IMG/VR virus record: IMGVR_UViG_3300042691_044710
Location: 1 to 25,983 of that record
Length of the DNA: 25,983 bases
Reading direction: 5' to 3' (one strand)
Source of the DNA: a virus
Shown piece after piece: positions 17,701-23,603 of this stretch (position 1 is its first letter; each line of letters opens with the position of its first letter). The notes beneath the pieces are model-generated. The model ran no database searches. It was not told the DNA's origin and saw only the letters and a list, made by a program, of their open reading frames with translations. The position numbers and the translations under genes were made by a program.

Positions 17701-17967
17701 GAAGGAGGATCAGCATTAAATAATCCTTGGAATTCTACTCAATCAATAGGAACTAAAAAAAGCAATTATAATTATGTTGGTGTTAAAAACTATTTTACAT
17801 ATCAAGATGGTGTAGATGCTACGGTTAAAACTATGACAAATGGTAGATATAATACAGTAATAAAAGCTTTAAAAAAAGGTTTAAAAGATAAAGCTGAAGC
17901 TTTAGAATTAGCTCGTTTAGTACAAAAATATGATATGACTGGAGCTATTCCTGATAAATGGAAATAA
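14791..17967 (+). CDS. Baseplate hub protein with C-terminal cell-wall-lysis domain
   Basis: This 1058-residue protein joins a hub body to a lytic domain. The N-terminal body (about 1-830) has gp27-like features: SVTVKHKNRGSIRAASVNIKA near 130-150, FGKVTNFHWSFNQDGSYDIVL near 230-250, and a beta domain near 760-825 with LTIDGLSGMKIGSKFLIDG. A Ser/Asn/Lys-rich linker covers about 837-866. The end (about 940-1058) resembles phage lysozyme or transglycosylase-type domains: FMKAWRQAEGG (putative catalytic Glu 971), NPWNSTQ, NYNYVGVKNYFTYQDGVDAT and a C-terminal GRYNTVIKALKKG. It would puncture the peptidoglycan during injection, a job done by gp5 in T4. The bond cleaved is not known. It follows gp53-like by one base. 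Confidence 0.75.
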   Translation: MNIFGEGFPKEIIDQIEIRQKAYSYGYGKNNFNRFEGSYVYTNAKTAWCKLVSSANIDNINLINNSIIRDLGFTNGDQIARDFILFNGTTPSSSLDGKFGLGYGDTKGFGAYNSWGIQNADFGFRPMAGITSVTVKHKNRGSIRAASVNIKAWDKATFEIIDILYLRLGFSVLLEWGNSVYLENRDAVLQQNVNNSLANEFLKADLTYNEFLAKIKKQQLKSFGNYDAMFGKVTNFHWSFNQDGSYDIVLDLISAGDVLESFKVKGNALAVSDTSTTTSGTETDKPVDLETRDIYKVLAKYAPTNDIANYLYKASLVFQADHQGHASGTNYLYNYSFKTDPNTYWTPTTGDFDKAKNSSSRKKDICFVVSTTVTSSSDNSTKYNAETNYFIRLGNLLKFIQEGTMYKVKNQKGKEQPLLLFDYDFDNFMHVPPQMMSYDPSVCMVRRKVTFPGPPGSANIVDESEYFQYSGYIDQASEVRADFAEEFMVGSLDEVGKIMNIYVNFRYILTKLQESTNADTNELKLIDFLKSILSGINGAFGGYSKLELFIDESTNEVKIIDQNPLPSNKKAIEYINPTYKNSNLPEIPTNYALFELYGYTKRDNVDYEKTTIVQDFKFNTELTPEFSTMISVSATSRGNVVGENNTALSKLNLGLTDKYKTEINGGGALLDSSAQDIKTKLKEDKEKAEEEYCNFVRNLVDYLRHLFYGTYIPQEIQDNKGAFSIYSNLYKKVQKTINDYNSYDASTNSFKNLTKFQPGTGFIPFNLSLTIDGLSGMKIGSKFLIDGSYLPSNYPETVDFLIKSITHEIKDNKWTTNLESYCIAQGDSSYSTPKRESTVENKKSESSSKSNSNRDKNTNTKNRGDFFSWVRGPYAEPDDNFSNNGYAVAVLKGTVRDKFTQKASTNPPTLKAGYPKTVTSSRGKPIVTEKYTTVDYTSAEFEQQLKDILKGIGAISTPGNIIFMKAWRQAEGGSALNNPWNSTQSIGTKKSNYNYVGVKNYFTYQDGVDATVKTMTNGRYNTVIKALKKGLKDKAEALELARLVQKYDMTGAIPDKWK

Positions 17968-17979
17968 AAAATATATATC

Positions 17980-18576
17980 ATGCCGTATTATCCTAAATCT
18001 CAAATAATAAGTAATTTATACACTAATGGTGGAGAATTATTTTATTTAACTGGAGAGCCGTATGTAGGATATTATTATAAAATATCTAATGGTTCATATT
18101 TTTCTGGTAAAACTCCTCAAGATGCTCCTAATGTTAGGTTAGTACTATCTCCATTATTAAAATCTAACAATATTAGTAATATTAATATTAATAGTTTATC
18201 ATATATTAATACATCTCAAGATTCAATAGATTATCCTTTATTTAGAGATGAAGATATATTATTGCCTTATTATTCTCCTACTCTTCCAACATCTCAAGAT
18301 TATCAAATAGGAGAAATGAGAAGATATTTTTGTAAAAAGATAAATGAAATATCTTATTTAGAAATAAATAAAGAAATTTATGATAAATTAATTAAAAATG
18401 ACTTAACTATAGCATTCCAATTCTACCAAGCATTTAACATACCATGGCAGTTAACAGGAGATAAAGAACAAGTCTTTAAAACAAACCGTAACATAGTAGA
18501 ATTAACTATGAAACAAAAAAAATTACCTCAGTTTGATTTATACCTTAAAAAAGATTATATAAAATATTATAAGTAA
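17980..18576 (+). CDS. Unknown protein closing the structural operon (198 aa)
   Basis: The product is 198 residues, rich in Tyr, Asn, Ile, Lys and Ser. It opens with PKSQIISNLYTNGGELFYLTG and then YVGYYYKISNGSYFSGKTPQD, a pattern that I associate with small proteins encoded near the end of structural blocks in T4-like marine phages; this is recollection, not a family match. The second half (about 105-198) is more helical and charged, with MRRYFCKKINEISYLEINKE and a basic end. It has no membrane segment. It is the last gene before a cluster of hairpins and a strong terminator, so it is probably a late gene; a baseplate or fibre-attachment role is speculative. Confidence 0.7.
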   Translation: MPYYPKSQIISNLYTNGGELFYLTGEPYVGYYYKISNGSYFSGKTPQDAPNVRLVLSPLLKSNNISNININSLSYINTSQDSIDYPLFRDEDILLPYYSPTLPTSQDYQIGEMRRYFCKKINEISYLEINKEIYDKLIKNDLTIAFQFYQAFNIPWQLTGDKEQVFKTNRNIVELTMKQKKLPQFDLYLKKDYIKYYK

Positions 18577-18608
18577 TACGTCTTAGGACCGTATATAGCT
18601 TCGGCTAT
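18576..18608 (+). ncRNA. Two abutting hairpins upstream of the terminator (structured 3' RNA end)
   Basis: ATACG (18576-18580) pairs with CGTAT (18590-18594), and the next base begins ATAGC (18595-18599) paired with GCTAT (18604-18608) across a TTCG tetraloop closed by C-G. The third hairpin, the terminator, starts at 18609. The three stems touch without spacer bases, which favours coaxial stacking. This could be a stabilised 3' end of the late transcript or a separate structured RNA. Confidence 0.45.
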
Positions 18609-18644
18609 GAGCACCCCAACTTCGCTCCTTGGGGTGCTCTTTTT
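18609..18644 (+). terminator. Strong rho-independent terminator between structural and replication modules
   Basis: GAGCACCCCA (18609-18618) pairs perfectly with TGGGGTGCTC (18630-18639) across an 11-base loop, and TTTTT follows at once. It is the most G+C-rich element in the window and ends the late structural transcript. Confidence 0.93.
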
Positions 18645-18653
18645 AACTAAAAG

Positions 18654-18667
18654 CTTGGGACCCCAAG
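18654..18667 (+). other. Small hairpin upstream of the polymerase gene
   Basis: CTTGG (18654-18658) pairs with CCAAG (18663-18667) over a GACC loop, 36 bases before the ATG at 18704. The TTG inside its first arm is 20 bases from TATCTTCT (18678-18685), a weak match to a Bacteroidota -33/-7 promoter. Either a promoter or a second weak terminator is possible. Confidence 0.3.
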
Positions 18668-18703
18668 ATTTCTTTAGTATCTTCTCCCTATAAAATAAAG
18701 GTT

Positions 18704-19975
18704 ATGTTCTATATAATAGAAACGTCTGAACAGTTAAGTGAGTTTTTCGAGATAGGTCACGATAAAGTATTTATTGAGCCTATACTTTTTAATGATCAGG
18801 TGCATCCTGCTTTAAATCATATATCTTTACTTTATATTAAGCCAGTAGTAAATGATAAAGGATATATACTATGTTTAAATCATTCTGAGGCATTAAAATT
18901 AAATAAAACACCTATAACAAATCTACTTGCTTCTTATAAGGAAATATATGTCCGTGATCGTAAGTCGTTTATATACTTTTTTCCATTAAAGAATTTAATA
19001 GATATATCATTTTACTCCCCAGAATATATTGAACCAACAACATCAGCTCATGAAATATTTTATAGAAATCATGGACATAGAGAAAATATAAATACTATTA
19101 TTCCTTTAACTAAACATTATGAAAAATGTGAGTTGATTTTCAATAAAGTAAAAGATTATTTTAAAACAGATAATGTTAAATTTAATAATAAGTTAACTAG
19201 TGTTTTCTTTGCAATTGAAAGAAACGGTATTAAAATAAATAAAAAACAATTTGATAAACATTTTGAATTAAATCATGAACAATATAGCATTCAGGATAAC
19301 ACAATTTATACACAATATAACTTATATACTACAACCGGAAGGCCTTCCAATAGTTTTAATAGTATTAATTTTGCAGCACTTTCAAAAGATAATGGATGTA
19401 GAAAATCTTTTATCCCAAATAATGATAGATTCATTGAAATAGATATAAGTGCTTACCATCCAACATTAGCAGCTAAATTAGTAGATTATGATTTTGGAGA
19501 TGAAACACCATATGAATATTTTGCTAGAGAAGCAGGTATTGAGGTAAATGAAGCCAAAATATTAATGTTTAGACAATTATACGGGGGTATTTATAATGAA
19601 TACAAATATATTGACTACTTCCAGTTAATTGAAGAACATGTAAATAAGTTATGGAAAGAATATATAACAAATGGTTACATATCTTGTCCTATCTCAGGTC
19701 ATATGTTAACAAAAGATATAAAAGATATCAATCCACAAAAGCTATTTAATTATACATTACAGAATTTGGAGACCTCAACTAATGTTTGTATAGTGTGGGA
19801 TATTATAAAATTATTAAAAAATAAAAAAACAAAAATTGTATTATACACCTATGATTCTATCTTATTAGATTATTGTGATGATGATGATATTTTAGAACCA
19901 ATTAAAGAAGTATTTAAAAAATACAACTTGAAAATAAAAACAACAAAAGGTGTCAATTACGACAAAATGGCATAG
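18704..19975 (+). CDS. Short, divergent family A DNA polymerase
   Basis: The C-terminal half carries the family A core in order: YTTTGRPSNSFNSINFAAL (about 208-226), motif A with FIEIDISAYHP (catalytic Asp 247), motif B with KILMFRQLYGG (Lys 285, Phe 289, Tyr 293, Gly 294, spacing identical to K758-F762-Y766-G767 of E. coli Pol I) and motif C with TYDS (Asp 384). Unusual residues: the position of the steric-gate Glu (Pol I E710) is His 252, the O-helix Arg (R754) is Val 281, and HDE is YDS. The first 120 residues suggest a degenerate exonuclease-like domain without an obvious DxE. At 423 residues it is far shorter than Pol I or T7 polymerase. It opens the replication module and probably acts with the 5'-nuclease, helicase and gp32. 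Confidence 0.78.
   Translation: MFYIIETSEQLSEFFEIGHDKVFIEPILFNDQVHPALNHISLLYIKPVVNDKGYILCLNHSEALKLNKTPITNLLASYKEIYVRDRKSFIYFFPLKNLIDISFYSPEYIEPTTSAHEIFYRNHGHRENINTIIPLTKHYEKCELIFNKVKDYFKTDNVKFNNKLTSVFFAIERNGIKINKKQFDKHFELNHEQYSIQDNTIYTQYNLYTTTGRPSNSFNSINFAALSKDNGCRKSFIPNNDRFIEIDISAYHPTLAAKLVDYDFGDETPYEYFAREAGIEVNEAKILMFRQLYGGIYNEYKYIDYFQLIEEHVNKLWKEYITNGYISCPISGHMLTKDIKDINPQKLFNYTLQNLETSTNVCIVWDIIKLLKNKKTKIVLYTYDSILLDYCDDDDILEPIKEVFKKYNLKIKTTKGVNYDKMA
19337..19348 (+). repeat. 12-base perfect palindrome in the polymerase gene
   Basis: GGAAGGCCTTCC lies over codons for Gly-Arg-Pro-Ser of the conserved TTTGRPS segment and uses the rare AGG and TCC codons. It could be chance or a protein-DNA site. 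Confidence 0.4.
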
Positions 19976-19977
19976 TT

Positions 19978-20436
19978 ATGGAAAGAATCGCGTTTGAGCC
20001 CTCAGTAGATATTTATAACCAGTATGACTTTACAACTGAAGGCGACTTTATGAACAATCGATTATTTGCGACCTTTTCGCAACATGATGACTTAGATTAT
20101 TTAATAGATAATCTAGCATCAACATATAGTATAATGTATAACAAAATGTTTGTGTTATTTGTTAAAAGTACAAATGAATATGTTGTCACATATAATGTTG
20201 AGCAAGGGAATATTAACTCAATCCCAGCTAACACTATTTTAGTACATAGAAAAAAAGAATCAAATACTTTATATACAATAAATGCTTTAAACGATTTAAT
20301 TAAAAAATTAAATGGTGGTGCTGTTGATCCAACTTTTAAAATTAATTGGCAACATTATCGCAACTGTATTTTATTAACTCAACATGGAGAAATAAAACAG
20401 TTAAATACAAAGATATTCAAAATTGTAGAGTTATAA
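19978..20436 (+). CDS. Conserved-looking unknown protein paired with the polymerase (152 aa)
   Basis: The gene starts two bases after the polymerase stop. The 152 residues include FTTEGDFMNNRLFATF (about 18-33), a segment with NKMFVLFVKSTNEYVVTYN, and a distinctive TILVHRKKESNTLYTINAL followed by a NDLIKKLNGG helix (about 94-124). The VHRKKxSNTLYTINALN pattern recurs, in my memory, in small proteins beside replication genes of marine T4-like phages, but no function is known to me. It has no membrane segment and no nuclease motif that I can see. Adjacency suggests a polymerase accessory, a clamp-like adaptor or a regulator. Its stop overlaps promoter motif copy 8. Confidence 0.7.
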   Translation: MERIAFEPSVDIYNQYDFTTEGDFMNNRLFATFSQHDDLDYLIDNLASTYSIMYNKMFVLFVKSTNEYVVTYNVEQGNINSIPANTILVHRKKESNTLYTINALNDLIKKLNGGAVDPTFKINWQHYRNCILLTQHGEIKQLNTKIFKIVEL

Positions 20437-20449
20437 TATTTATCATAGA
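20436..20449 (+). promoter_or_regulatory. Putative late promoter, copy 8 (gp32 gene, distal)
   Basis: ATATTTATCATAGA matches 13 of 14 positions of the motif and overlaps the upstream stop codon. It starts 135 bases before the ATG at 20571, much further than the other copies, leaving a long transcribed leader. Confidence 0.5.
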
Positions 20450-20570
20450 TAAGACGGTAATACTATTATCACACTGCTTATAAAAAAGGTGTTGAAAGAG
20501 CTTTAAGACTCTGTTTGGCCTTCAAAAAAAGATGCAGTATATTTAACATAGTAATTTAAAACTTATAAAT
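20450..20570 (+). promoter_or_regulatory. Structured 5' leader of the gp32-like gene, candidate autoregulatory site
   Basis: The leader can fold through ACTGC (20473-20477) with GCAGT (20534-20538), TTGAA (20492-20496) with TTCAA (20521-20525), and AGAG (20497-20500) with CTCT (20509-20512). After 20538 it is purely A/T-rich and unstructured up to the start codon. In T4, gp32 represses its own translation by binding a leader pseudoknot followed by unstructured A/U-rich RNA; this layout is similar. A pseudoknot is not proven. Confidence 0.4.
20514..20545 (+). promoter_or_regulatory. Bacteroidota-type promoter candidate for the gp32-like gene
   Basis: TTTG (20514-20517), a 20-base spacer, then TATATTTA (20538-20545) fit the Bacteroidota consensus TTTG-N19-21-TAnnTTTG with one mismatch. 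Transcription would start near 20551, giving a leader of about 20 bases without the upstream hairpins. Confidence 0.45.
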
Positions 20571-21443
20571 ATGGATTTAAAATCAATCAAAAACAAATTG
20601 AATGCCTTGCAGACACAAGGGCAGAAAAAAGAAAAGGTCGATTACAGTAAGTACCTATGGAAGCCAAAACAAGAAGGCAAGTACCAAATCAGAATTGTTC
20701 CATCTAAGTTAGACAAAAACAATCCGTTTCGAGAAGTGTTTGTACACTATGGTTTCTCAAAATTTCCTATCTACGCTTTAACAAATTGGGGTGAAAAAGA
20801 TCCAATCGTAGAATTTGCTAAACAGCTTAAGCAAACTAATGACAAAGAAAATTGGAAACTAGCTAAAAAGTTAGAACCAAAAATGCGTGTATTCGCTCCT
20901 GTAATTGTACGTGGAGAAGAAGACAAAGGTGTTCGTATGTGGGAGTTTGGTAAAGAAATTTACATGCAACTTTTAGGAATTGCTGATGATGAAGATTATG
21001 GTGATTACACAGATATTAGTGAAGGTCGTGATTTTACTTTAGAAGCAGTTATGGGTGATATTGGTGGTCGTCAAGGTTTGAAAACATCAATTCGTATTAA
21101 ACCTAAAACATCTCCATTAGGTACAGATAAATCAGATGTTGAGTCTTGGTTAGAAAACCAACCTGATATTTTGGAACTTCAACGTAAAACAGAGTTTGCT
21201 AAACTAAAAGAAATTCTTCAGAATTGGTTAAATCCAGAAGATGCTTCTGATGATGTAGATACTGATGATGAAGAAGAAACAGAAGAAGTAACTCCTAAAG
21301 CTAAAGGTGACTTACCTTGGGAAGATGAAGATGAAGAAGATGAAGCACCAGTTAAGTCAGCTCCAGTTAAAAGTAATTACGAATTAAAAACTAAAAAGTC
21401 TAAGGCAGATAAGTTCGATGAACTATTTGAAGACGAAGACTAA
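20571..21443 (+). CDS. Single-stranded DNA-binding protein (T4 gp32-like), cysteine-free
   Basis: The protein coats single-stranded DNA in replication and recombination. The core aligns by eye with T4 gp32: YQIRIVPSKLDKNNPF (38-53), VHYGF (58-62, T4 NHGF), then RMWEFGKEIYMQL (about 122-134) and a FTLEAV strand. The N-terminus is basic and amphipathic (MDLKSIKNKLNAL), like the cooperative-binding domain of gp32. The C-terminus is highly acidic from about residue 220 and ends DELFEDED, as expected for the partner-recruiting tail. The protein has no cysteine at all, so the zinc site of T4 gp32 (three Cys and one His) cannot form, although the equivalent His remains at 59. Length is 290 against 301 in T4. 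uvsX follows. Confidence 0.88.
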   Translation: MDLKSIKNKLNALQTQGQKKEKVDYSKYLWKPKQEGKYQIRIVPSKLDKNNPFREVFVHYGFSKFPIYALTNWGEKDPIVEFAKQLKQTNDKENWKLAKKLEPKMRVFAPVIVRGEEDKGVRMWEFGKEIYMQLLGIADDEDYGDYTDISEGRDFTLEAVMGDIGGRQGLKTSIRIKPKTSPLGTDKSDVESWLENQPDILELQRKTEFAKLKEILQNWLNPEDASDDVDTDDEEETEEVTPKAKGDLPWEDEDEEDEAPVKSAPVKSNYELKTKKSKADKFDELFEDED

Positions 21444-21458
21444 AATTAAAAAACAGTT

Positions 21459-22556
21459 ATGGCAAAAAAGTCAACTTCACTAACTGAAGCAGTTAGTGCT
21501 CAATTAAAATCTAATTTTGATCTTGATAAATTTAAGGAGAAAAAATCCTTAAATAATAAGGTAAAATTTAAAGATCAAAAATGGATCCCGTTTTCGGAAG
21601 CGCTTCAAAAAGCGCTTTCGTTACCTGGGATACCAATGGGACATATTACTGTAGTACGAGGTAAAAGTAATACAGGTAAATCAACAACTTCTATTGAAGC
21701 TATAGTTAGCGCTCAGAAAATGGGTGTACTACCAGTTTTAATGATCACTGAGATGAAACATGATTGGGGTCATTTTAAACAAATGGGATTCCAAATGGAT
21801 GAAGTAAAAGATGAGGAAGGTAATATCATTAACTATGATGGTTTCTTTATCTATAAAGACAGAAGTACACTTCATTCAATTGAAGATATAGCTGTGTTTA
21901 TGGCTGATTTAATGGATGAGCAAGCTAAAGGAAATTTACCTTATGATCTATTATTTGTATGGGACTCAGTAGGTTCAATTCCATGTCAAATGAGTATTGA
22001 ACAAGGTAAAAACAATCCAATGTGGAATGCAGGAGCAATAGCAACTCAGTTTGGTAATTTTATCAATCAAAAGATTGTATTGTCTCGTAAAGAAGAAATG
22101 CCTTATACTAATACATTCTTGATTATTAATAAAACAGGAGTAGCACCAGCAGAAGGTCCTATGGCTAGACCTAGAATGACTAATAAAGGTGGTGATACAT
22201 TTTTCTATGATGCTTCATTAGTACTTACTTTTGGTAATGTGACTAATAGTGGTACAAGTAAAATTAAAGCTGTTAAAGATAAGAAAGAAGTAGAGTTTGC
22301 ACTTCGTACTAAAATCTCATGTGATAAAAATCACGTTAATGGAATTACTACTAAAGGAACTATTGTAAGTACAGTTCATGGGTTTATTGAAGACTCTCCT
22401 AACGCAATTACTAAATATAAGAAAGATTACTCAAATGAGTGGTTAGATATTTTAGGTAAAGGAGATGTTAAAATTACTGAAGATAACTCAGACTGGGAAG
22501 AGAAAAAAGATATTTCTGATTTAGTAGATTTTGAAGAAACTGTAGGAGATGAATAA
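21459..22556 (+). CDS. uvsX: UvsX, RecA-like recombinase
   Basis: The protein forms filaments on single-stranded DNA and exchanges strands, for recombination-primed replication and repair. It has the P-loop ATPase core: Walker A GKSNTGKST (residues 68-76), a Walker B strand LLFVWDSVGSIP (164-175, Asp 169), and a later region with TNTFLIINKTG and RPRMTNKGGDTFFYDASL that fits the DNA-binding loop part of RecA/UvsX proteins. At 365 residues it is close to T4 UvsX (391). The acidic C-terminus resembles that of UvsX. It lies between gp32 and the 5'-nuclease gene, whose ATG overlaps its last 8 bases. An unusual stable hairpin lies within codons 46-54. Confidence 0.9.
   Translation: MAKKSTSLTEAVSAQLKSNFDLDKFKEKKSLNNKVKFKDQKWIPFSEALQKALSLPGIPMGHITVVRGKSNTGKSTTSIEAIVSAQKMGVLPVLMITEMKHDWGHFKQMGFQMDEVKDEEGNIINYDGFFIYKDRSTLHSIEDIAVFMADLMDEQAKGNLPYDLLFVWDSVGSIPCQMSIEQGKNNPMWNAGAIATQFGNFINQKIVLSRKEEMPYTNTFLIINKTGVAPAEGPMARPRMTNKGGDTFFYDASLVLTFGNVTNSGTSKIKAVKDKKEVEFALRTKISCDKNHVNGITTKGTIVSTVHGFIEDSPNAITKYKKDYSNEWLDILGKGDVKITEDNSDWEEKKDISDLVDFEETVGDE
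21595..21620 (+). other. G+C-rich hairpin inside uvsX
   Basis: CGGAAGCGCT (21595-21604) pairs with AGCGCTTTCG (21611-21620), one G-U wobble, over a 6-base loop. No T-run follows, so it is not a simple terminator. Confidence 0.4.
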
Positions 22557-23598
22557 TAAAGATTTACTTAAACTTTTAGATGGGATTCATGAAGATGAAA
22601 GTACTGTTCTTAAAGATGAAAATAGAATTTTGATCATAGATGGTTTAAATCTATTTTTAAGAAACTTTGCTGTACTTAATTATATTAATCCTCAAGGAAC
22701 TCATATTGGAGGTTTAAGTGGTTTTTTACGCTCACTAGGTTCACTAACAAAACAGATTAAACCAACTGCCGTGTATATTGTATTCGATGGAATAGGTTCT
22801 TCCTTAAATAGGAAGAGCCTCATTCCCGAATATAAATCAGGTAGAAATGTAAATAGAGTAAATGCAAATATATTTGAACATTTAGATGATGAAAATGAAT
22901 CTAAAGCAGATCAAATAGGTAGATTGATTCAATATTTACAATGTTTACCTGTTAAAATGTTATCAATGGATAAAGTAGAAGCAGATGACATTATAGCATT
23001 TCTAAGTGTTGAAATGACTAAAAATGAAAAAACAAAAGCATATATCGTATCCTCAGATAAAGATTTCTTACAATTAGTAGATGAAAATATAACTGTTTAT
23101 GCTGCTATGGAGAAAGAATTTTATACACCTAAGAAAGTAAAAGAAAAATATAATATTGAACCCTATAATTTTTTAACATATAAAATATTAATGGGTGACA
23201 ATTCAGATAAAATTCCAGGAATAAAAGGATTAGGTCCTAAAAAATTACCTAAAATGTTTCCTCAATTATTTGAAGATAAATTATGTACATTAGATGATAT
23301 CTTTAATATAGCTAAAGATAATTATGAAAAACATGATGTATATTGTAGAGTAATAATGGATTATGAAAAATTAAAAGATAGTAAAAAGGTTATGGATTTA
23401 GGAAATCCTATCTTGGATTCTAGGGAAAAAGAACTTATATTAAAATCTGTAAAAGAATCAGCGTTTAAGTTAGATATTCCAACATTTATAAAGTTATATA
23501 ACCAAGATGGATTAGGAAATGTTTTAAAAAATATTGAATTTTGGTTACGTGACAATTGGAGTATTATTGATAGATATAATAAAGCAAAACATAAATAA
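22549..23598 (+). CDS. rnh: 5'-3' exonuclease / flap nuclease (T4 RNase H type)
   Basis: The enzyme removes RNA primers and 5' flaps on the lagging strand. Metal-binding acidic residues of the FEN family are in place: RILIIDGLN (Asp 31), YIVFDG (Asp 80), VEADDIIAF (Asp 146, 147), SSDKDF (Asp 170, 172) and the helix-3-turn-helix segment MGDNSDKIPGIKGLGPKK (Asp 217, 220). Arg/Lys-rich EYKSGRN near 94-100 fits the helical arch. It is 349 residues against 305 in T4 RNase H; the first 25 residues and the C-terminal part past about 300 account for the difference. The ATG overlaps the uvsX stop, suggesting coupled translation. An unusual long hairpin lies in codons 81-93. Confidence 0.9.
   Translation: MNNKDLLKLLDGIHEDESTVLKDENRILIIDGLNLFLRNFAVLNYINPQGTHIGGLSGFLRSLGSLTKQIKPTAVYIVFDGIGSSLNRKSLIPEYKSGRNVNRVNANIFEHLDDENESKADQIGRLIQYLQCLPVKMLSMDKVEADDIIAFLSVEMTKNEKTKAYIVSSDKDFLQLVDENITVYAAMEKEFYTPKKVKEKYNIEPYNFLTYKILMGDNSDKIPGIKGLGPKKLPKMFPQLFEDKLCTLDDIFNIAKDNYEKHDVYCRVIMDYEKLKDSKKVMDLGNPILDSREKELILKSVKESAFKLDIPTFIKLYNQDGLGNVLKNIEFWLRDNWSIIDRYNKAKHK
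22789..22826 (+). other. Long intragenic hairpin in the 5'-nuclease gene
   Basis: GGTTCTTCCT (22795-22804) pairs with AGGAAGAGCC (22810-22819) over TAAAT, with one G-U wobble. GGAATA (22789-22794) and TCATTCC (22820-22826) continue the stem past one bulged C, giving about 16 base pairs. Confidence 0.45.
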
Positions 23599-23603
23599 AA
23601 GTT

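Noticed and set aside
18577-18703. A tRNA gene in the hairpin-rich gap.
   Set aside because: There is no acceptor stem enclosing the hairpins, no T-loop GTTCGA-like sequence and no suitable anticodon arm.
20008-20019. ATATTTATAACC, a near match to the late-promoter motif, inside the 19978-20436 gene.
   Set aside because: It lies within coding sequence far from any start. Similar partial matches (for example near 14556, 15669 and 24566) occur in other genes, as expected in A/T-rich DNA.
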